Shown: positions 1-13,984 of the stretch, piece after piece
Layout of the letters: each line of letters starts with the position of its first letter
Position numbering within the stretch: the first letter of the stretch is position 1
Source of the DNA: Archivesica marissinica
Taxonomy: Eukaryota > Mollusca > Bivalvia > Venerida > Vesicomyidae
Direction: 5' to 3'
NCBI GenBank assembly: GCA_014843695.1
Contig: CM026404.1
Location: 1,632,261 to 1,696,260 of the forward strand
Length of the DNA stretch: 64,000 bases
Translations under genes and position numbers: made by a program
The notes under the pieces: generated by a model
The model's database searches: none
What the model was told of the DNA's origin: nothing
What the model saw: the letters and a program-made list of their open reading frames with translations, nothing else

Positions 1-605
1 ACAAAGCTATAGTTAAAAGCAGACAGTACAAGGATTAGAGAAAGTTGAGTCCAGTCTGCTAACAAAGGTCGGCAGACTGGACTCGACTGTATATAATATT
101 TATGTCCGTAGCATGATTGTTCTTGGGGGACAATGAGATGGCATGGTATTGGGTTTTTGACTGTGGGATTAGATGGTTACGGTTTGTGGGTGTAAGGTGA
201 TGGTGATCTACAGCAACTAGTTCTTTTCTTATTTTGAAAATCATGATTAGTGAGGCTTGGTTTCGTCTATGTTCTAATGTTTTCCAATTGAGGGTGGATA
301 CCATTTGTGATACACTAGTGTAGTTGTAAGCATTGAATATATATTTGGCTGCAGATCTTTGGACCATTTCTATTTTGTAGGCGAGGTGTTACTGCCAGGG
401 GTTCCAGACTGTAGAACAGTATTCAACCTGTGGGCGGACATAAGTGATATATTATGTGTTTTCTTTGACCTGTTTGTTATTTGTTTGGACATTCCTTTTG
501 ATGAAGCAGAGGATGTTGTTAGCTTTTGAGGTGAAATTATTGATGTGTTGTGGGGTTGTGGGCCCAACACATGGTGACTCCGAGATATTTGGAATGTTCG
601 GTTAA
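1..605 (-). mobile_element. Non-LTR retrotransposon (CR1/Jockey-like) 3' fragment, decayed
   Basis: Minus-strand translation gives the C-terminal end of a LINE ORF2 downstream of the reverse transcriptase core. In order I can read KYLGVT, then SKANNILCFIKRN, then VRPQVEYCSTVWNPW, then VQRSAAKYIFNAYNYTS and LNWKTLEHRRNQASL. These are typical of CR1/Jockey-type elements. The frame is broken: in-frame stops follow KENT and NPWQ, and a frameshift lies near the KYLGV block. The longest intact piece is 59-367. Bases 44-87 just past the final stop can fold into a hairpin (arms of about 16 bp, perfect over 13), probably part of the 3' UTR. The left edge is cut by the window. It is a dead copy; family assignment is by motif only. 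Confidence 0.85.
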
Positions 606-648
606 CCTTAATTGTGTGCTATGTAACACTGTTACACTCAATATCTGG

Positions 649-2417
649 GAATAATGGAATGGTGGCTGGCTGTATCTAATGGAATAAGTAACGGTGTGGA
701 ATGGTGGCTATTTGTAATGGTGTGGAATGGTGGCTATTTGTAACGGCGTAGAATGGTGGATATAATGGAATGGTGGGGTATGGTGGCTATTTGTAATGGT
801 GTGGAATTGTGGCTATTTGTAACGGTGTGGAATGGTGGCTATGTGGAATGGTGGCTATTTGTAACGGTGTGGAATGTTGGCTATTTGTAACGGTGTGGAA
901 TGGTGGCTATTTGTAACGGTGTGGAATGTTGGCTATTTGTAACGGTGTGGAATGGTGGCTATTTGTAATGGTGTGGAATGGTGGCTATTTGTAATGGTGT
1001 GGAATGGTGGCTATTTGTAATGGTGTGGAATGGTGGCTATTTGTAACGGTGTGGAATGGTGGCTATATGTAATGGTGTGGAATGGTGGCTATTTGTAACG
1101 GTGTGGAATGGTGGCTATATGTAATGGTGTGGAATGGTGGCTATTTGTAACGGTGTGGAATGTTGGCTATTTGTAACGGTGTGGAATGGTGGCTATTTGT
1201 AATGGTGTGGAATGGTGGCTATTTGTAACGGTGTGGAATGGTGGCTATATGTAACGGTGTGGAATGGTGGCTATTTGTAATGGTGTGGAATGTTGGCTAT
1301 TTGTAATGGTGTGGAATGGTGGCTATTTGTAATGGTGTGGAATGGTGGCTATTTGTAATGGTGTGGAATGGTGGCTATTTATAACGGTGTGGAATGGTGG
1401 GTATTTGTAACGGTGTGGAATGGTGGCTATTTGTAACGGTGTAGAATGGTGGCTATTTGTAATGGTGTAGAATGGTGGCTATATGTGACGGTGTGGAATG
1501 GTGGCTATATGTAACGGTATGGAATGTTGGCTGTGTGGAATGGTGGCTATTTGTAATGGTGTGGAATGGTGGCTATTTGTAATGGTGTGGAATGTTGGCT
1601 ATTTGTAACAGTGTGGAATGTTGGCTATTTGTAATGGTGTGGAATGTTGGCTATTTGTAACGGTGTGGAATGGTGGCTATTTGTAACGGTGTGGAATGGT
1701 GGCTATTTGTAATGGTGTGGAATGTTGGCTATTTGTAATGGTGTGGAATGGTGGCTATTTGTAATGGTGTGGAATGGTGGCTATTTGTAATGGTGTGGAA
1801 TGGTGGCTATTTGTAATGGTGTGGAATGGTGGCTATTTGTAACGGTGTGGAATGGTGGCTATTTGTAACGGTGTGGAATGGTGGCTATTTGTAATGGTGT
1901 GGAATGTTGGCTCTTTGTAATGGTGTGGAATGGTGGCTATTTGTAATGGTGTGGAATGGTGGCTATTTGTAATGGTGTGGAATGGTGGCTATTTGTAATG
2001 GTGTGGAATGGTGGCTATGTGGAATGGTGGCTATTTGTAATGGTGTGGAATGTTGGCTATTTGTAACAATGTGGAATGTTGACTATTTGTAACGGTGTGG
2101 AATGGTGGCTATTTGTAATGGTGTGGAATGGTGGCTATTTGTAACAGTGTGGAATGGTGACTATTTGTAACAGTGTGGAATGGTGGCTATTTGTAATGGT
2201 GTGGAATTGTGGCTATTTGTAATGGTGTGGAATGGTGGCTATTTGTAATGGTGTGGAATGTTGACTATTTGTAACAGTGTGGAATGGTGACTATTTGTAA
2301 CAGTGTGGAATGGTGGCTATTTGTAACAGTGTGGAATGGTGACTATTTGTAACAGTGTGGAATGGTGGCTATTTGTAATGGTGTGGAATTGTGGCTATTT
2401 GTACCGGTGTGGAATGT
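649..2417. repeat. Minisatellite, 26-bp unit, about 68 copies
   Basis: Head-to-tail copies of a 26-bp G/T-rich unit containing GGAATGGTGGCTATTTG followed by TAAYG. Copies differ mainly at TAACG/TAATG and GGTGG/GTTGG, and a few are shortened (GGCTATGTGGAATGG). The array passes directly into the next array at about 2417, where GGTGTGGAATG joins TTATAGGATGG with no unique DNA between. No gene is seen inside. Confidence 0.95.
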
Positions 2418-5400
2418 TATAGGATGGTGACAGTTAGCATAAGGTTTATGTTATATGAAGGCAACAGTTATAGGAAGGTTGCAGTTATAGGAAGGTGTGT
2501 TATCAGATGGTGGATGTTATGGGAAGGTGACCATTATAGGAAGGTGGGTATTATAGGTGACAGTTATAGGAAGGTGGATGTTATGGGAAGGTTGTAGTTA
2601 TAGGAAGGTGAATGTCATAGGAAGGTGGATGCTATCAGAAGGTGACAGTTATAAGAAAGTGGATGTTATAGGAAGGTGACATATATCAGAAGGTTTATAT
2701 TATATGAAGGCAACAGTTATAGGAAGGTGACAGTTATGGGAAGGTGGATGTTATAGGAAAGTGACAGATATCAGGTTTATGTTATATGAAGGCAACAGTT
2801 ATAGGAAGGTGACAGTTATGGGAAGGTGACAGATATCAGAAGGTTTATGTTATATGAAGGCAACAGTTATAGGAAGGTGACAGTTATGGGAAGGTGACAT
2901 TTATGTGGATGTCATAGGAAGGTGACAGTTTATAGGAATGTGAGTTATGGGAACGTGGATGTTATAGCAAGGTGGATGACACAGGAAGGTGACAGTTATA
3001 GGAAGGCGGATGTTATAGGAAGGTGACAGTTACAGGATGGTGGATGTTATAGGAAGGTGACAGTTACAGGATGGTGGATGTTATAGGAAGGTGACAGTTA
3101 TAGGATGTTATGGGAAGGTGACAGTTATCAGAAGGTTTATGTTATATGAAGGTGAGAGTCATAAGAAGGTGACAGTTATAGGAAGGTGACAGTCATAAGA
3201 AGGTGGATGTTATAGGAAGGTGACAGTTATAGGATGGTGGATGTTGTAGGAAGGTGACAGCTATAGGATGGTGGATGTTATAGGAAGGCGACAGTTACAG
3301 GATGGTGGATGTTATAGGAAGGTGACAGTTACAGGATGGTAGATGTTATAGGAAGGTGACAGTTACAGGATGGTGGATGTTATAAGAAGATGACAGTTAC
3401 AGGATGGTAGATGTTATAGGAAGATAACAGTTACAGGATGGTAGATGTTATAGGAAGATGACAGTTACAGGATGGTAGATGTTATAGGAAGATGACAGTT
3501 ACAGGATGGTAGATGTTGTAGGAATGTGACAGTTACAGGATGGTGGATGTTACAGGAAGGTGGATGTTATAGGAAGGTGACAGTTACAGGAAGGTGACAG
3601 TTACAGGATGGTGGCTGTTATAGGAAGGTGACAGTTACAGGATGGTGGATGTTATAGGAAGGTGACAGTTACAGGATGGTGGATGTTATAGGAAGGTGAC
3701 AGTTACAGGATGGTGGATGTTATAGGAAGGTGACAGTTACAGGATGGTAGATGTTATAGGTAGGTGAAGTTACATGATGGTGGATGTTATAGGAAGGTGA
3801 CAGTTACAGGATGGTGGATGTTATAGGAAGGTGACAGTTACAGGAAGGTGACAGTTACAGGATGGTGGATGTTATAGGAAGGTGACAGTTACAGGATGGT
3901 AGATGTTATAGGAAGGTGACAGTTGCAGGATGGTGGATGTTATAAGAAGGTGACAGTTTCAGGATGGTAGATGTTATAGGAAGGTGGATGTTATAGGAAG
4001 GTGACAGTTACAGGATGGTGGATGTTATAGGAAGGTGACAGTTACAGGATGGTGGATGTTATAGGAAGGTGACAGTTACAGGATGGTGGATGTTACAGGA
4101 TGGTAGATGTTATAGGAAGGTGACAGTTACAGGATGGTAGATGTTATAGGAAGATGACAGTTACAGGATGGTAGATGTTATAGGAAGGTGACAGTTACAG
4201 GAAGGTGGATGTTATAGGAAGGTGACAGTTACAGGATGGTAGATGTTATAGGAAGGTGACAGTTACAGGATGGTGGATGTTGTAGGAAGGTGACAGTTAC
4301 AGGATGGTGGATGCTATGGGAAGGTGACAGTTACAGGATGGTGGATGTTATAGGAAGGTGACAGTTACAGGATGGTGGATGTTATAGGAAGATGACAGTT
4401 ACAGGAAGGTGGATGTTATAGGAAGGTGACAGTTACAGGATGGTGGATGTTATAGGAAGGTGACAGTTACAGGATGGTGGATGTTATAGGAAGGTGACAG
4501 TTACAGGATGGTAGATGTTATAGGAAGGTGACAGTTACAGGATGGTGGATGTTATAGGAAGGTGGATGCTATGGGAAGGTGACAGTTACAGGATGGTGGA
4601 TGTTATAGGAAGGTTACAGGATGGTAGATGTTATAGGAAGATAACAGTTACAGGATGGTAGATGTTATAGGAAGATGACAGTTACAGGATGGTAGATGTT
4701 ATAGGAAGATGACAGTTATAGGATGGTGGATGTTACAGGAAGGTGACAGTTACAGGATGGTGGATGTTATAGGAAGGTGACAGTTACAGGATGGTGGCTG
4801 TTATAGGAAGGTGACAGTTACAGGATGGTGGATGTTATAGGAAGGTGACAGTTCCAGGATGGTGGATGTCATAGGAAGGTGACAGTTACAGGATGGTGGA
4901 TGTTATAGGAAGGTGACAGCTACAGGATGGTAGATGTTATAGGAAGGTGACAGTTACATGATGGTGGATGTTATAGGAAGGTGACAGTTACAGGATGGTG
5001 GATGTTATAGGAAGGTGACAGTTACAGGAAGGTGACAGTTACAGGATGGTGGATGTTACAGGACGGTGGATGTTATAGGAAGGTGACAGTTACAGGATGG
5101 TATATGTTATAGGAAGGTGACAGTTGCAGGATGGTGGATGTTATAAGAAGGTGACAGTTTCAGGATGGTAGATGTTATAGGAAGGTGGATGTTATAGGAA
5201 GGTGACAGTTACAGGATGGTGGATGTTATAGGAAGGTGACAGTTACAGGATGGTGGATGTTATAGGAAGGTGACAGTTACAGGATGGTGGATGTTATAGG
5301 AAGATGACAGTTACAGGATGGTGGATATTATAGGAAGGTGACAGTTACAGGATGGTAGATGTTATAGGAAGGTGACAGTTACAGGATGATAGATGTTATA

Positions 5401-8400
5401 GGAAGGTGACAGTTACAAGATGGTGGATGTTATAGGAAGGTGACAGTTACAGGATGGTAGATGTTATAGGAAGGTGACAGTTACAGGATGGTGGATGTTG
5501 TAGGAAGGTGACAGTTACAGGATGGTGGATGTTATAGGAAGTTGGATGCTATGGGAAGGTGACAGTTACAGGATGGTGGATGTTATAGGAAGGTGACAGT
5601 TACAGGAAGGTGACAGTTATAGGAAGGCGGATGTTATAGGAAGGTGACAGTTACAGGATGGTAGATGTTATAGGAAGGTGACAGTTACAGGATGGTAGAT
5701 GTTACAGGAAGATGACAGTTACAGGATGGTGGATGTTACAGGAAGGTGGATGTTATAGGAAGGTGACAGTTACAGGATGGTGGATGTTACAGGAAGGTGG
5801 ATGTTATAGGAAGATGACAGTTACAGGATGGTAGATGTTATAGGAAGATAACAGTTACAGGATGGTAGATGTTATAGGAAGATGACAGTTACAGGATGGA
5901 AGATGTTTTAGGAAGATGACAGTTACAGGATGGTAGATGTTGTAGGAAGGTGACAGTTACAGGATGGTGGATGTTACAGGAAGGTGGATGTTATAGGAAG
6001 GTGACAGTTACAGGATGGTGTATGTTATAGGAAGGTGACAGTTACAGGATGGTGGCTGTTATAGGAAGGTGACAGTTACAGGATGGTGGATGTTATAGGA
6101 AGGTGACAGTTACAGGATGGTGGATGTTATAGGAAGGTGACAGTTACAGGATGGTGGATGTTATAGGAAGGTGACAGTTACAGGATGATAGATGTTATAG
6201 GTAGGTGACAGTTACATGATGGTGGATGTTATAGGAAGGTGACAGTTACAGGATGGTGGATGTTATAGGAAGGTGACAGTTACAGGAAGGTGACAGTTAC
6301 AGGATGGTGGATGTTACAGGATGGTGGATGTTATAGGAAGGTGACAGTTACAGGATGGTAGATGTTATAGGAAGGTGACAGTTGCAGGATGGTGGATGTT
6401 ATAAGAAGGTGACAGTTTCAGGATGGTAGATGTTATAGGAAGGTGGATGTTATAGGAAGGTGACAGTTACAGGATGGTGGATGTTATAGGAAGGTGACAG
6501 TTACAGGATGGTGGATGTTATAGGAAGGTGACAGTTACAGGATGGTGGATGTTACAGGATGGTAGATGTTATAGGAAGGTGACAGTTACAGGATGGTAGA
6601 TGTTATAGGAAGATGACAGTTACAGGATGGTAGATGTTATAGGAAGGTGACAGTTACAGGAAGGCGGATGTTATAGGAAGGTGACAGTTACAGGATGGTA
6701 GATGTTATAGGAAGGTGGATGCTATGGGAAGGTGACAGTTACAGGATGGTGGATGTTATAGGAAGGTGACAGTTACAGGATGGTGGATGTTATAGGAAGA
6801 TGACAGTTACAGGAAGGTGGATGTTATAGGAAGGTGACAGTTACAGGATGGTGGATGTTATAGGAAGGTGACAGTTACAGGATGGTAGATGTTATAGGAA
6901 GGTGACAGTTACAGGATGGTGGATGTTATAGGAAGGTGGATGCTATGGGAAGGTGACAGTTACAGGATGGTGGATGTTATAGGAAGATGACAGTTACAGG
7001 ATGGTAGATGTTATAGGAAGATGACAGTTACAGGATGGTAGATGTTATAGGAAGATGACAGTTATAGGATGGTGGATGTTACAGGAAGGTGGATGTTATA
7101 GGAAGGTGACAGTTACAGGATGGTGGATGTTATAGGAAGGTGACAGTTACAGGATGGTGGCTGTTATAGGAAGGTGACAGTTACAGGATGGTGGATGTTA
7201 TAGGAAGGTGACAGTTCCAGGATGGTGGATGTCATAGGAAGGTGACAGTTACAGGATGGTGGATGTTATAGGAAGGTGACAGCTACAGGATGGTAGATGT
7301 TATAGGAAGGTGACAGTTACATGATGGTGGATGTTATAGGAAGGTGACAGTTACAGGATGGTGGATGTTATAGGAAGGTGACAGTTACAGGAAGGTGACA
7401 GTTACAGGATGGTGGATGTTACAGGACGGTGGATGTTATAGGAAGGTGACAGTTACAGGATGGTATATGTTATAGGAAGGTGACAGTTGCAGGATGGTGG
7501 ATGTTATAAGAAGGTGACAGTTTCAGGATGGTAGATGTTATAGGAAGGTTGATGTTATAGGAAGATGACAGTTACAGGAAGGTGGATGTTATAGGAAGGT
7601 GACAGTTACAGGATGGTGGATGTTATAGGAAGATGACAGTTACAGGAAGGTGGATGTTATAGGAAGGTGACAGTTACAGGATGGTGGATGTTATAGGAAG
7701 GTGACAGTTACAGGATGGTGGATGTTACAGGAAGGTGGATGTTATAGGAAGGTGACAGTTACAGGATGGTGGATGTTATAGGAAGGTGGAAGTTACAGGA
7801 TGGTGAATGTTATAGGAAGACGGATGTTATAGGAAGGTGACAGTTACAGGATGGTGGATGTTATAGGAAGGTGAATGCTATGGGAAGGTGACAGTTACAG
7901 GATGGTGGATGTTATAGGAAGATGACAGTTACAGGATGGTAGATGTTATAGGAAGATGACAGTTACAGGATGGTAGATGTTATAGGAAGATGACAGTTAC
8001 AGGATGGTGGATGTTATAGCAAGATGACAGTTACAGGATGGTAGATGTTATAGGAAGATGACAGTTACAGGATGGTGGATGTTATAGGAAGATGACAGTT
8101 ACAGGATGGTGGATGTTATAGGAAGATGACTGTTACAGGATGGTGGATGTCATAGGAAGATGACAGTTACAGGATGGTAGATGTTATAGGAAGATGACAG
8201 TTACAGGATGGTGGATGTTATAGGAAGATGACAGTTACAGGATGGTGGATGTCATAGGAAGATGACAGTTACAGGATGGTAGATGTTATAGGAAGATGAC
8301 AGTTACAGGATGGTGGATGTTATAGGAAGATGACAGTTACAGGATGGTAGATGTTATAGGAAGATGAGTTACAGGATGGTGGATGTTACAGGAAGGTGGA

Positions 8401-11400
8401 TGTTATAGGAAGGTGACAGTTACAGGATGGTGGATGTTACAGGAAGGTGAATGTTATAGGAAGGTGACGGTTACAGGATGGTGGATGTTACAGGAAGGTA
8501 GATGTTATAGGAAGATGACATTTACAGGATGGTGGATGTTATAGGAAGGTGACAGTTACAGGATGGTGGATGTTACAGGAAGGTGGATGTTATAGGAAGA
8601 TGACAGTTACAGGATGGTGGATGTTACAGGAAGGTGGATGTTATAGGAAGGTGACAGTTACAGGATGGTGGATGTTACAGGAAGGTGGATGTTATAGGAA
8701 GGTGACAGTTACAGGATGGTGGATGTTATAGGAAGATGACAGTTACAGGATGGTAGATGTTATAGGAAGATGACAGTTACAGGATGGTGGATGTTACAGG
8801 AAGGTGGATGTTATAGGAAGGTGACAGTTACAGGATGGTGGATGTTATAGGAAGGTGACAGTTACAGGATGGTAGATGTTATAGGAAGGTGACAGTTACA
8901 GGATGGTGGATGTTATAGGAAGGTGACAGTTACAGGATGGTGGATGTTATAGGAAGGTGACAGTTACAGGATGGTAGATGTTATAGGAAGGTGACAGTTA
9001 CAGGATGGTGGATGTTATAGGAAGGTGACAGTTACAGGATGGTGGATGTTATATGAAGGTGACAGTTACAGGATGGTAGATGATATAGGAAGGTGACAGT
9101 TACAGGATGGTGGATGTTATAGGAAGGTGACAGTTACAGGATGGTGGATGTTATAGGAAGGTGACAGTTACAGGAAGGTGACAGTTACAGGATGGTGGAT
9201 GTTATAGGAAGGTGACAGTTACAGGATGGTAGATGTTATAGGAAGGTGACAGTTGCAGGATGGTGGATGTTATAAGAAGGTGACAGTTACAGGATGGTGG
9301 ATGTTACAGGATGGTAGATGTTATAGGAAGGTGACAGTTACAGGATGGTAGATGTTATAGGAAGATGACAGTTACAGGATGGTAGATGTTATAGGAAGGT
9401 GACAGTTACAGGATGGTGGAGTTACAGGAGGTAGATGTTATAGGAAGATGACAGTTACAGGATGGTAGATGTTATAGGAAGGTGACAGTTACAGGATGGT
9501 AGATGTTATAGGAAGGTGACAGTTACAGGATGGTGGATGTTATAGGAAGGTGACAGTTACAGGATGGTAATGTTAAAAAAGGAAGGTGACAGTTACAGGA
9601 TGGTAGATGTTATAGGAAGGTGACAGTTACAGGATGGTGGATGTTATAGGAAGGTGACAGTTACAGGATGGTGGATGTTGTAGGAAGGTGACAGTTACAG
9701 GATGGTGGATGTTATAGAAAGGTGACAGTTACAGGATGGTGGATGTTATAGGAAGGTGACAGTTACAGGATGGTGGATGTTATAGGAAGGCGGATGTTAT
9801 AGGAAGGTGACAGTTACAGGATGGTGGATGTTGTAGGAAGGTGACAGTTACAGGATGGTAGGTGTTATAGGAAGATGACAGTTACAGGATGGTGGATGTT
9901 ATAGGAAGGTAACAGTTACAGGATGGTGGATGTTATAGGAAGGTGGATGTTATAGGATGGTCGATGTTATAGGAAGGTGGATGCTATGGGAAGGTGACAG
10001 TTACAGGATGGTGGATGTTACAGGATGGTGGATGTTATAGGAAGGTGACAGTTACAGGAAGGCGGATGTTATAGGAAGGTGACAGTTATAGGAAGGTGAC
10101 AGTTACAGGATGGTAGATGTTATAGGAAGGTGACAGTTACAGGATGGTAGATGTCATAGGAAGGTGGATGTTATAGGATGGTGAATGTTATAGGAAGACG
10201 GATGTTATAGGAAGGTGACAGTTACAGGATGGTGGATGTTATAGGAAGGTGGATGCTATGGGAAGGTGACAGTTACAGGATGGTGACAGTTACAGGAAGG
10301 TGACAGTTACAGGAAGGCGGGTGTTATAGGAAGGTGACCGTTATAGGAAGGTGACCGTTATAGGAAGGTGTGTTATCAGATGGTGGATGTTATGGGAAGG
10401 TGACCATTATAGGAAGGTGGGTATTATAGGTGACAGTTATAGGAAGGTGGATGTTATGGGAAGGTGACAGTTATAGGAAGGTTGCAGTTATAGGAAGGTG
10501 AATGTCATAGGAAGGTGGATGCTATCAGAAGGTGACAGTTATAAGAAAGTGGATGTTATAGGAAGGTGACAGATATCAGAAGGTTTATATTATATGAAGG
10601 CAACAGTTATAGCAAGGTGACAGTTATGGGAAGGTGGATGTTTTAGGAAGGTGACAGATATCAGAAGGTTTATGTTATATGAAGGCAACAGTTATAGGAC
10701 GGTGACAGTTATGGGAAGGTGGATGTTATAGGAAGGTGACAGATATCAGAAGCTTTATGTTATATGAAGGCAACAGTTATAGGAAGGTGACAGTTATGGG
10801 AAGGTGGATGTTATAGGAAGGTGACATTTATGTGGATGTCATAGGAAAGTGACAGTTTATAGGAATGTGAGTTATGGGAACGTGGATGTTATAGCAAGGT
10901 GGATGACACAGGAAGGTGACAGTTATAGGAAGGCGGATGTTATAGGAAGGTGACAGTTACAGGATGGTGGATGTTATAGGAAGGTGACAGTTACAGGATG
11001 GTGGATGTTATAGGAAGGTGACAGTTACAGGATGGTGGATGTTATAGGAAGGTGGATGTTATAGGATGGTGGATGTTATAGGAAGGTGGATGTTATAGGA
11101 AGATGACAGTTATAGGATGTTATGGGAAGGTGATAGTTATCAGAAGGTTTATGTTATATGAAGGTGACAGTCATAAGAAGGTGACAGTTATAGGAAGGTG
11201 ACCGTCATAAGAAGGTAGATGTTATAGGAAGGTGACAGTTATAGGATGGTGGATGTTATAGGAAGGTGACAGTTACAGGATGGTAGATGTTATAGGAAGG
11301 TGACAGTTACAGGATGGTGGATGTTATAGGAAGGTGACAGTTACAGGATGGTAGATATTATAGGAAGGTGACAGTTACAGGATGGTGGATGTTATAGGAA

Positions 11401-12282
11401 GGTGACAGTTACAGGATGGTAGATGTTATAGGAAGGTGACAGTTACAGGATGGTGGATGTTATGGGAAGGTGACAGTTACAGGATGGTAGATGTTATAGG
11501 AAGGTGACAGTTATAGGAAGGCGGATGTTATAAGAAGGTGACAGTTACAGGATGGTGGATGTTATAGGAAGGTGAAAGTTACAGGAAGGTGACAGTTACA
11601 GGAAGGCGGATGTTATAGGAAGGTGACAGTTATATGAAGGCGGATGTTATAGGAAGGTGACAGTTACAGGATGGTAGATGTTATAGGAAGGTGACAGTTA
11701 CAGGATGGTGGATGTTATAGGAAGGTGGATGTTATAGGAAGGTGGATGTTATAGGAAGGTGACAGTTACAGGATGGTGGATGTTATAGGAAGGTGACAGT
11801 TACAGGAAGGTGACAGTTATAGGAAGGCGGATGTTATAGGAAGGTGACAGTTACAGGATGGTAGATGTTATAGGAAGGTGGATGTTATAGGAAGGTGACA
11901 GTTACAGGATGGTAGATGTTATAGGAAGGTGACAGTTACAGGATGGTGGATGTTGTAGGAAGGTGACAGTTACAGGAAGGTGACAGTTACAGGAAGGCGG
12001 ATGTTATAGGAAGATGACAGTTACAGGATGGTGGATGTTGTAGGAAGATGACAGTTACAGGATGGTGGATGTTGTAGGAAGGTGACAGTTACAGGATGGT
12101 GGATGTTATAGGAAGGTGGATGTTATAGGAAGGTGACAGTTATAGGATGGTGGATGTTGTAGGAAGATGACAGTTATAGGATGGTGGATGTTGTAGGAAG
12201 ATGACAGTTATAGGATGGTGGATGTTGTAGGAAGGTGACAGTTATAGGATGGTGGATGTTATAGGAAGGTGGATGTTATAGG
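2417..12282. repeat. 9.9-kb minisatellite, 17-bp monomer organised as a 34-bp dimer
   Basis: The unit alternates two related 17-mers, TATAGGAAGGTGACAGT and TACAGGATGGTGGATGT, giving a 34-bp dimer. In the outer parts (about 2420-3180 and 10370-11230) the units are older and more varied, with blocks such as TATCAGAAGGTTTATGTTA. The interior is nearly regular. The two outer parts are copies of each other about 7.9 kb apart (TATCAGATGG at 2501 and 10374). Open frames here (for example 8549-8731) are products of the 34-bp periodicity. No gene is seen. Confidence 0.95.
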
Positions 12283-12758
12283 CAGAATAAGAGCTTCCAC
12301 TTGACAAAAAGTTCCTAGAACCGATGTATTACTAAAATCCACAATTCCATCCAGTGCATTTATAATTTAAGATGAAAATGCCACAGAATCAGTGTTTTGA
12401 TTAAATCCATAATTTGTGGATGCACTAATATTGAGGTTCAGGTGGAATGTTGAGGTTCAGGTGGATCTTGTTATCTTTTGTCGAACTAGGTGTCACTCGA
12501 TGTTTCTGGTAACAACAAGAATGTTGTTGGCATTCGTCAATTGTGCTAAACTGGATTGAAGCAAAATCAAACACCTGAAATGAACAATTAGCAATATTTT
12601 AAAGAACATACCAACATTATTAAGCTATGCAAACGTATAAAACTGTTGCTTCCCTTTTTTTCCGTTGTACTTTATTTCTTACGATGGAAATGCAACAATT
12701 TATAGTATTATGGGCAAGAATTTAGTATGGTTTATTGGAAGACTCCACATCCATATCA
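12283..12758. other. Spacer without recognised genes
   Basis: AT-rich single-copy-looking DNA between the large minisatellite and the first TTAA MITE. The only structure noted is a short direct duplication (TTGAGGTTCAGGTGGA) near 12431-12467. No coding potential or RNA gene is recognised. Confidence 0.6.
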
Positions 12759-12988
12759 TTAACCCTTTCAACACCACATACCTCTATATAGGCTTACAAA
12801 AAGTGTAGATCCAGATGAGCCGGCTCATGACGAAGGATCTGCACTTTTTGCAAGTAGTATTACTAATTTTAGACAAAATTACCCATCTTGATAAATGAAC
12901 TGGTCCGAATGTAATTTTCTTATTCATTTATTGGTCAAAGAATATCATGGACCAGTCCATGTCAGTTACTTGGTGTTGAAAGAGTTAA
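12759..12988 (+). mobile_element. TTAA MITE family A, complete copy (piggyBac-like ends)
   Basis: A 230-bp element counting both flanking TTAA sites. The left end reads TTAA-CCCTTTCAACACC and the right end is its inverted repeat, GGTGTTGAAAGAG-TTAA (16 of 17 match). A TTAA target duplication with termini starting CCC is the hallmark of piggyBac-type transposons. There is no room for a transposase, so it is non-autonomous. The interior holds an imperfect fold-back around GTGTAGATCCAGATGAGCC and GGATCTGCACTTTTTG. Other copies lie at 30197, 46195 and 53650. Confidence 0.8.
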
Positions 12989-13984
12989 GTATGACACTCA
13001 CCTTGGAAACAATGCTCTGCCCATCATCCAGCCGCCATGCTGAATAAGTCTATTATTTCAAATAATGTCCTGCATTAAATAGGCATGAAGCTGAAACAAA
13101 TAGATAACATATATGCTGGTTCAACCAAAAAAAGAGAGCCCATTAACATTGCAAGTATACAAACGAGTCATTCGCATACAGTGTAATTTCGTTGTTCTGC
13201 ACAGGAATACGACTTTTCCTAAATGTGACATACATACCAAGATTACATTTGACAAGGGTGCTTCACACCAGGCTTGATTAACTTCTGGTTATTAATTCCA
13301 TGAGAGATGTATCTTAAAGGTGTATCATTAATTTAGTGGCCTATTTTTGACAGATTGATAGTATATATGTGAACACACTTGGTAGACGTTATTATCCTGC
13401 AGGGCCTGCACTGGCTTTTACTTTGTGTAGCCATTGTTTAGCCAATTCCGACTTATTTCTCCAGAACCATTTCATTCATCAACGTTTGGCCACTTATAGA
13501 GTTGTCGATTGGAGAGTTAATACCATTTACATTAGTGGTGAATGGATTAAATTTAGCAACGACTAATTAAGTGGCCAGAAGTGTTAATTATATATACAAC
13601 ACAGAAACTACCCATTAACGAGACACTGTGCAGTGTGAAATCATACTGGCAAAAAATGCCCAACCGACAAAAAAGGCCCAACGGACAAACAGATTTGGGT
13701 GCAAAACGTCCTTTCACAATTTATGAACATCATTTATATTCTTTAATTCCGATTGAAATCAATTGCAAATGATGCAAAGGACATTGATGGTTCCTGGAAT
13801 GCGAGAATTTGACCAAAATATATCGATTCTGGTCATATATCTTGAGAAATTATATTCCATAGAGACACTATTCAATATAAATGCAGATTTTAATAAAATC
13901 GAGATACCTCCATCGCACAATAAATAAATGTTGCTACATACATGTATAAACGTGTTACTACATTGTATAACCAATTGTTTAGTA
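12989..13984. other. Spacer without recognised genes
   Basis: About 1 kb of AT-rich DNA upstream of the kinase gene. Short open frames at 13369-13566, 13581-13772 and 13759-13974 (minus) encode 63-71 residues with no recognisable domain, no shared signal with neighbours and no splice context. I treat them as chance. Confidence 0.55.
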
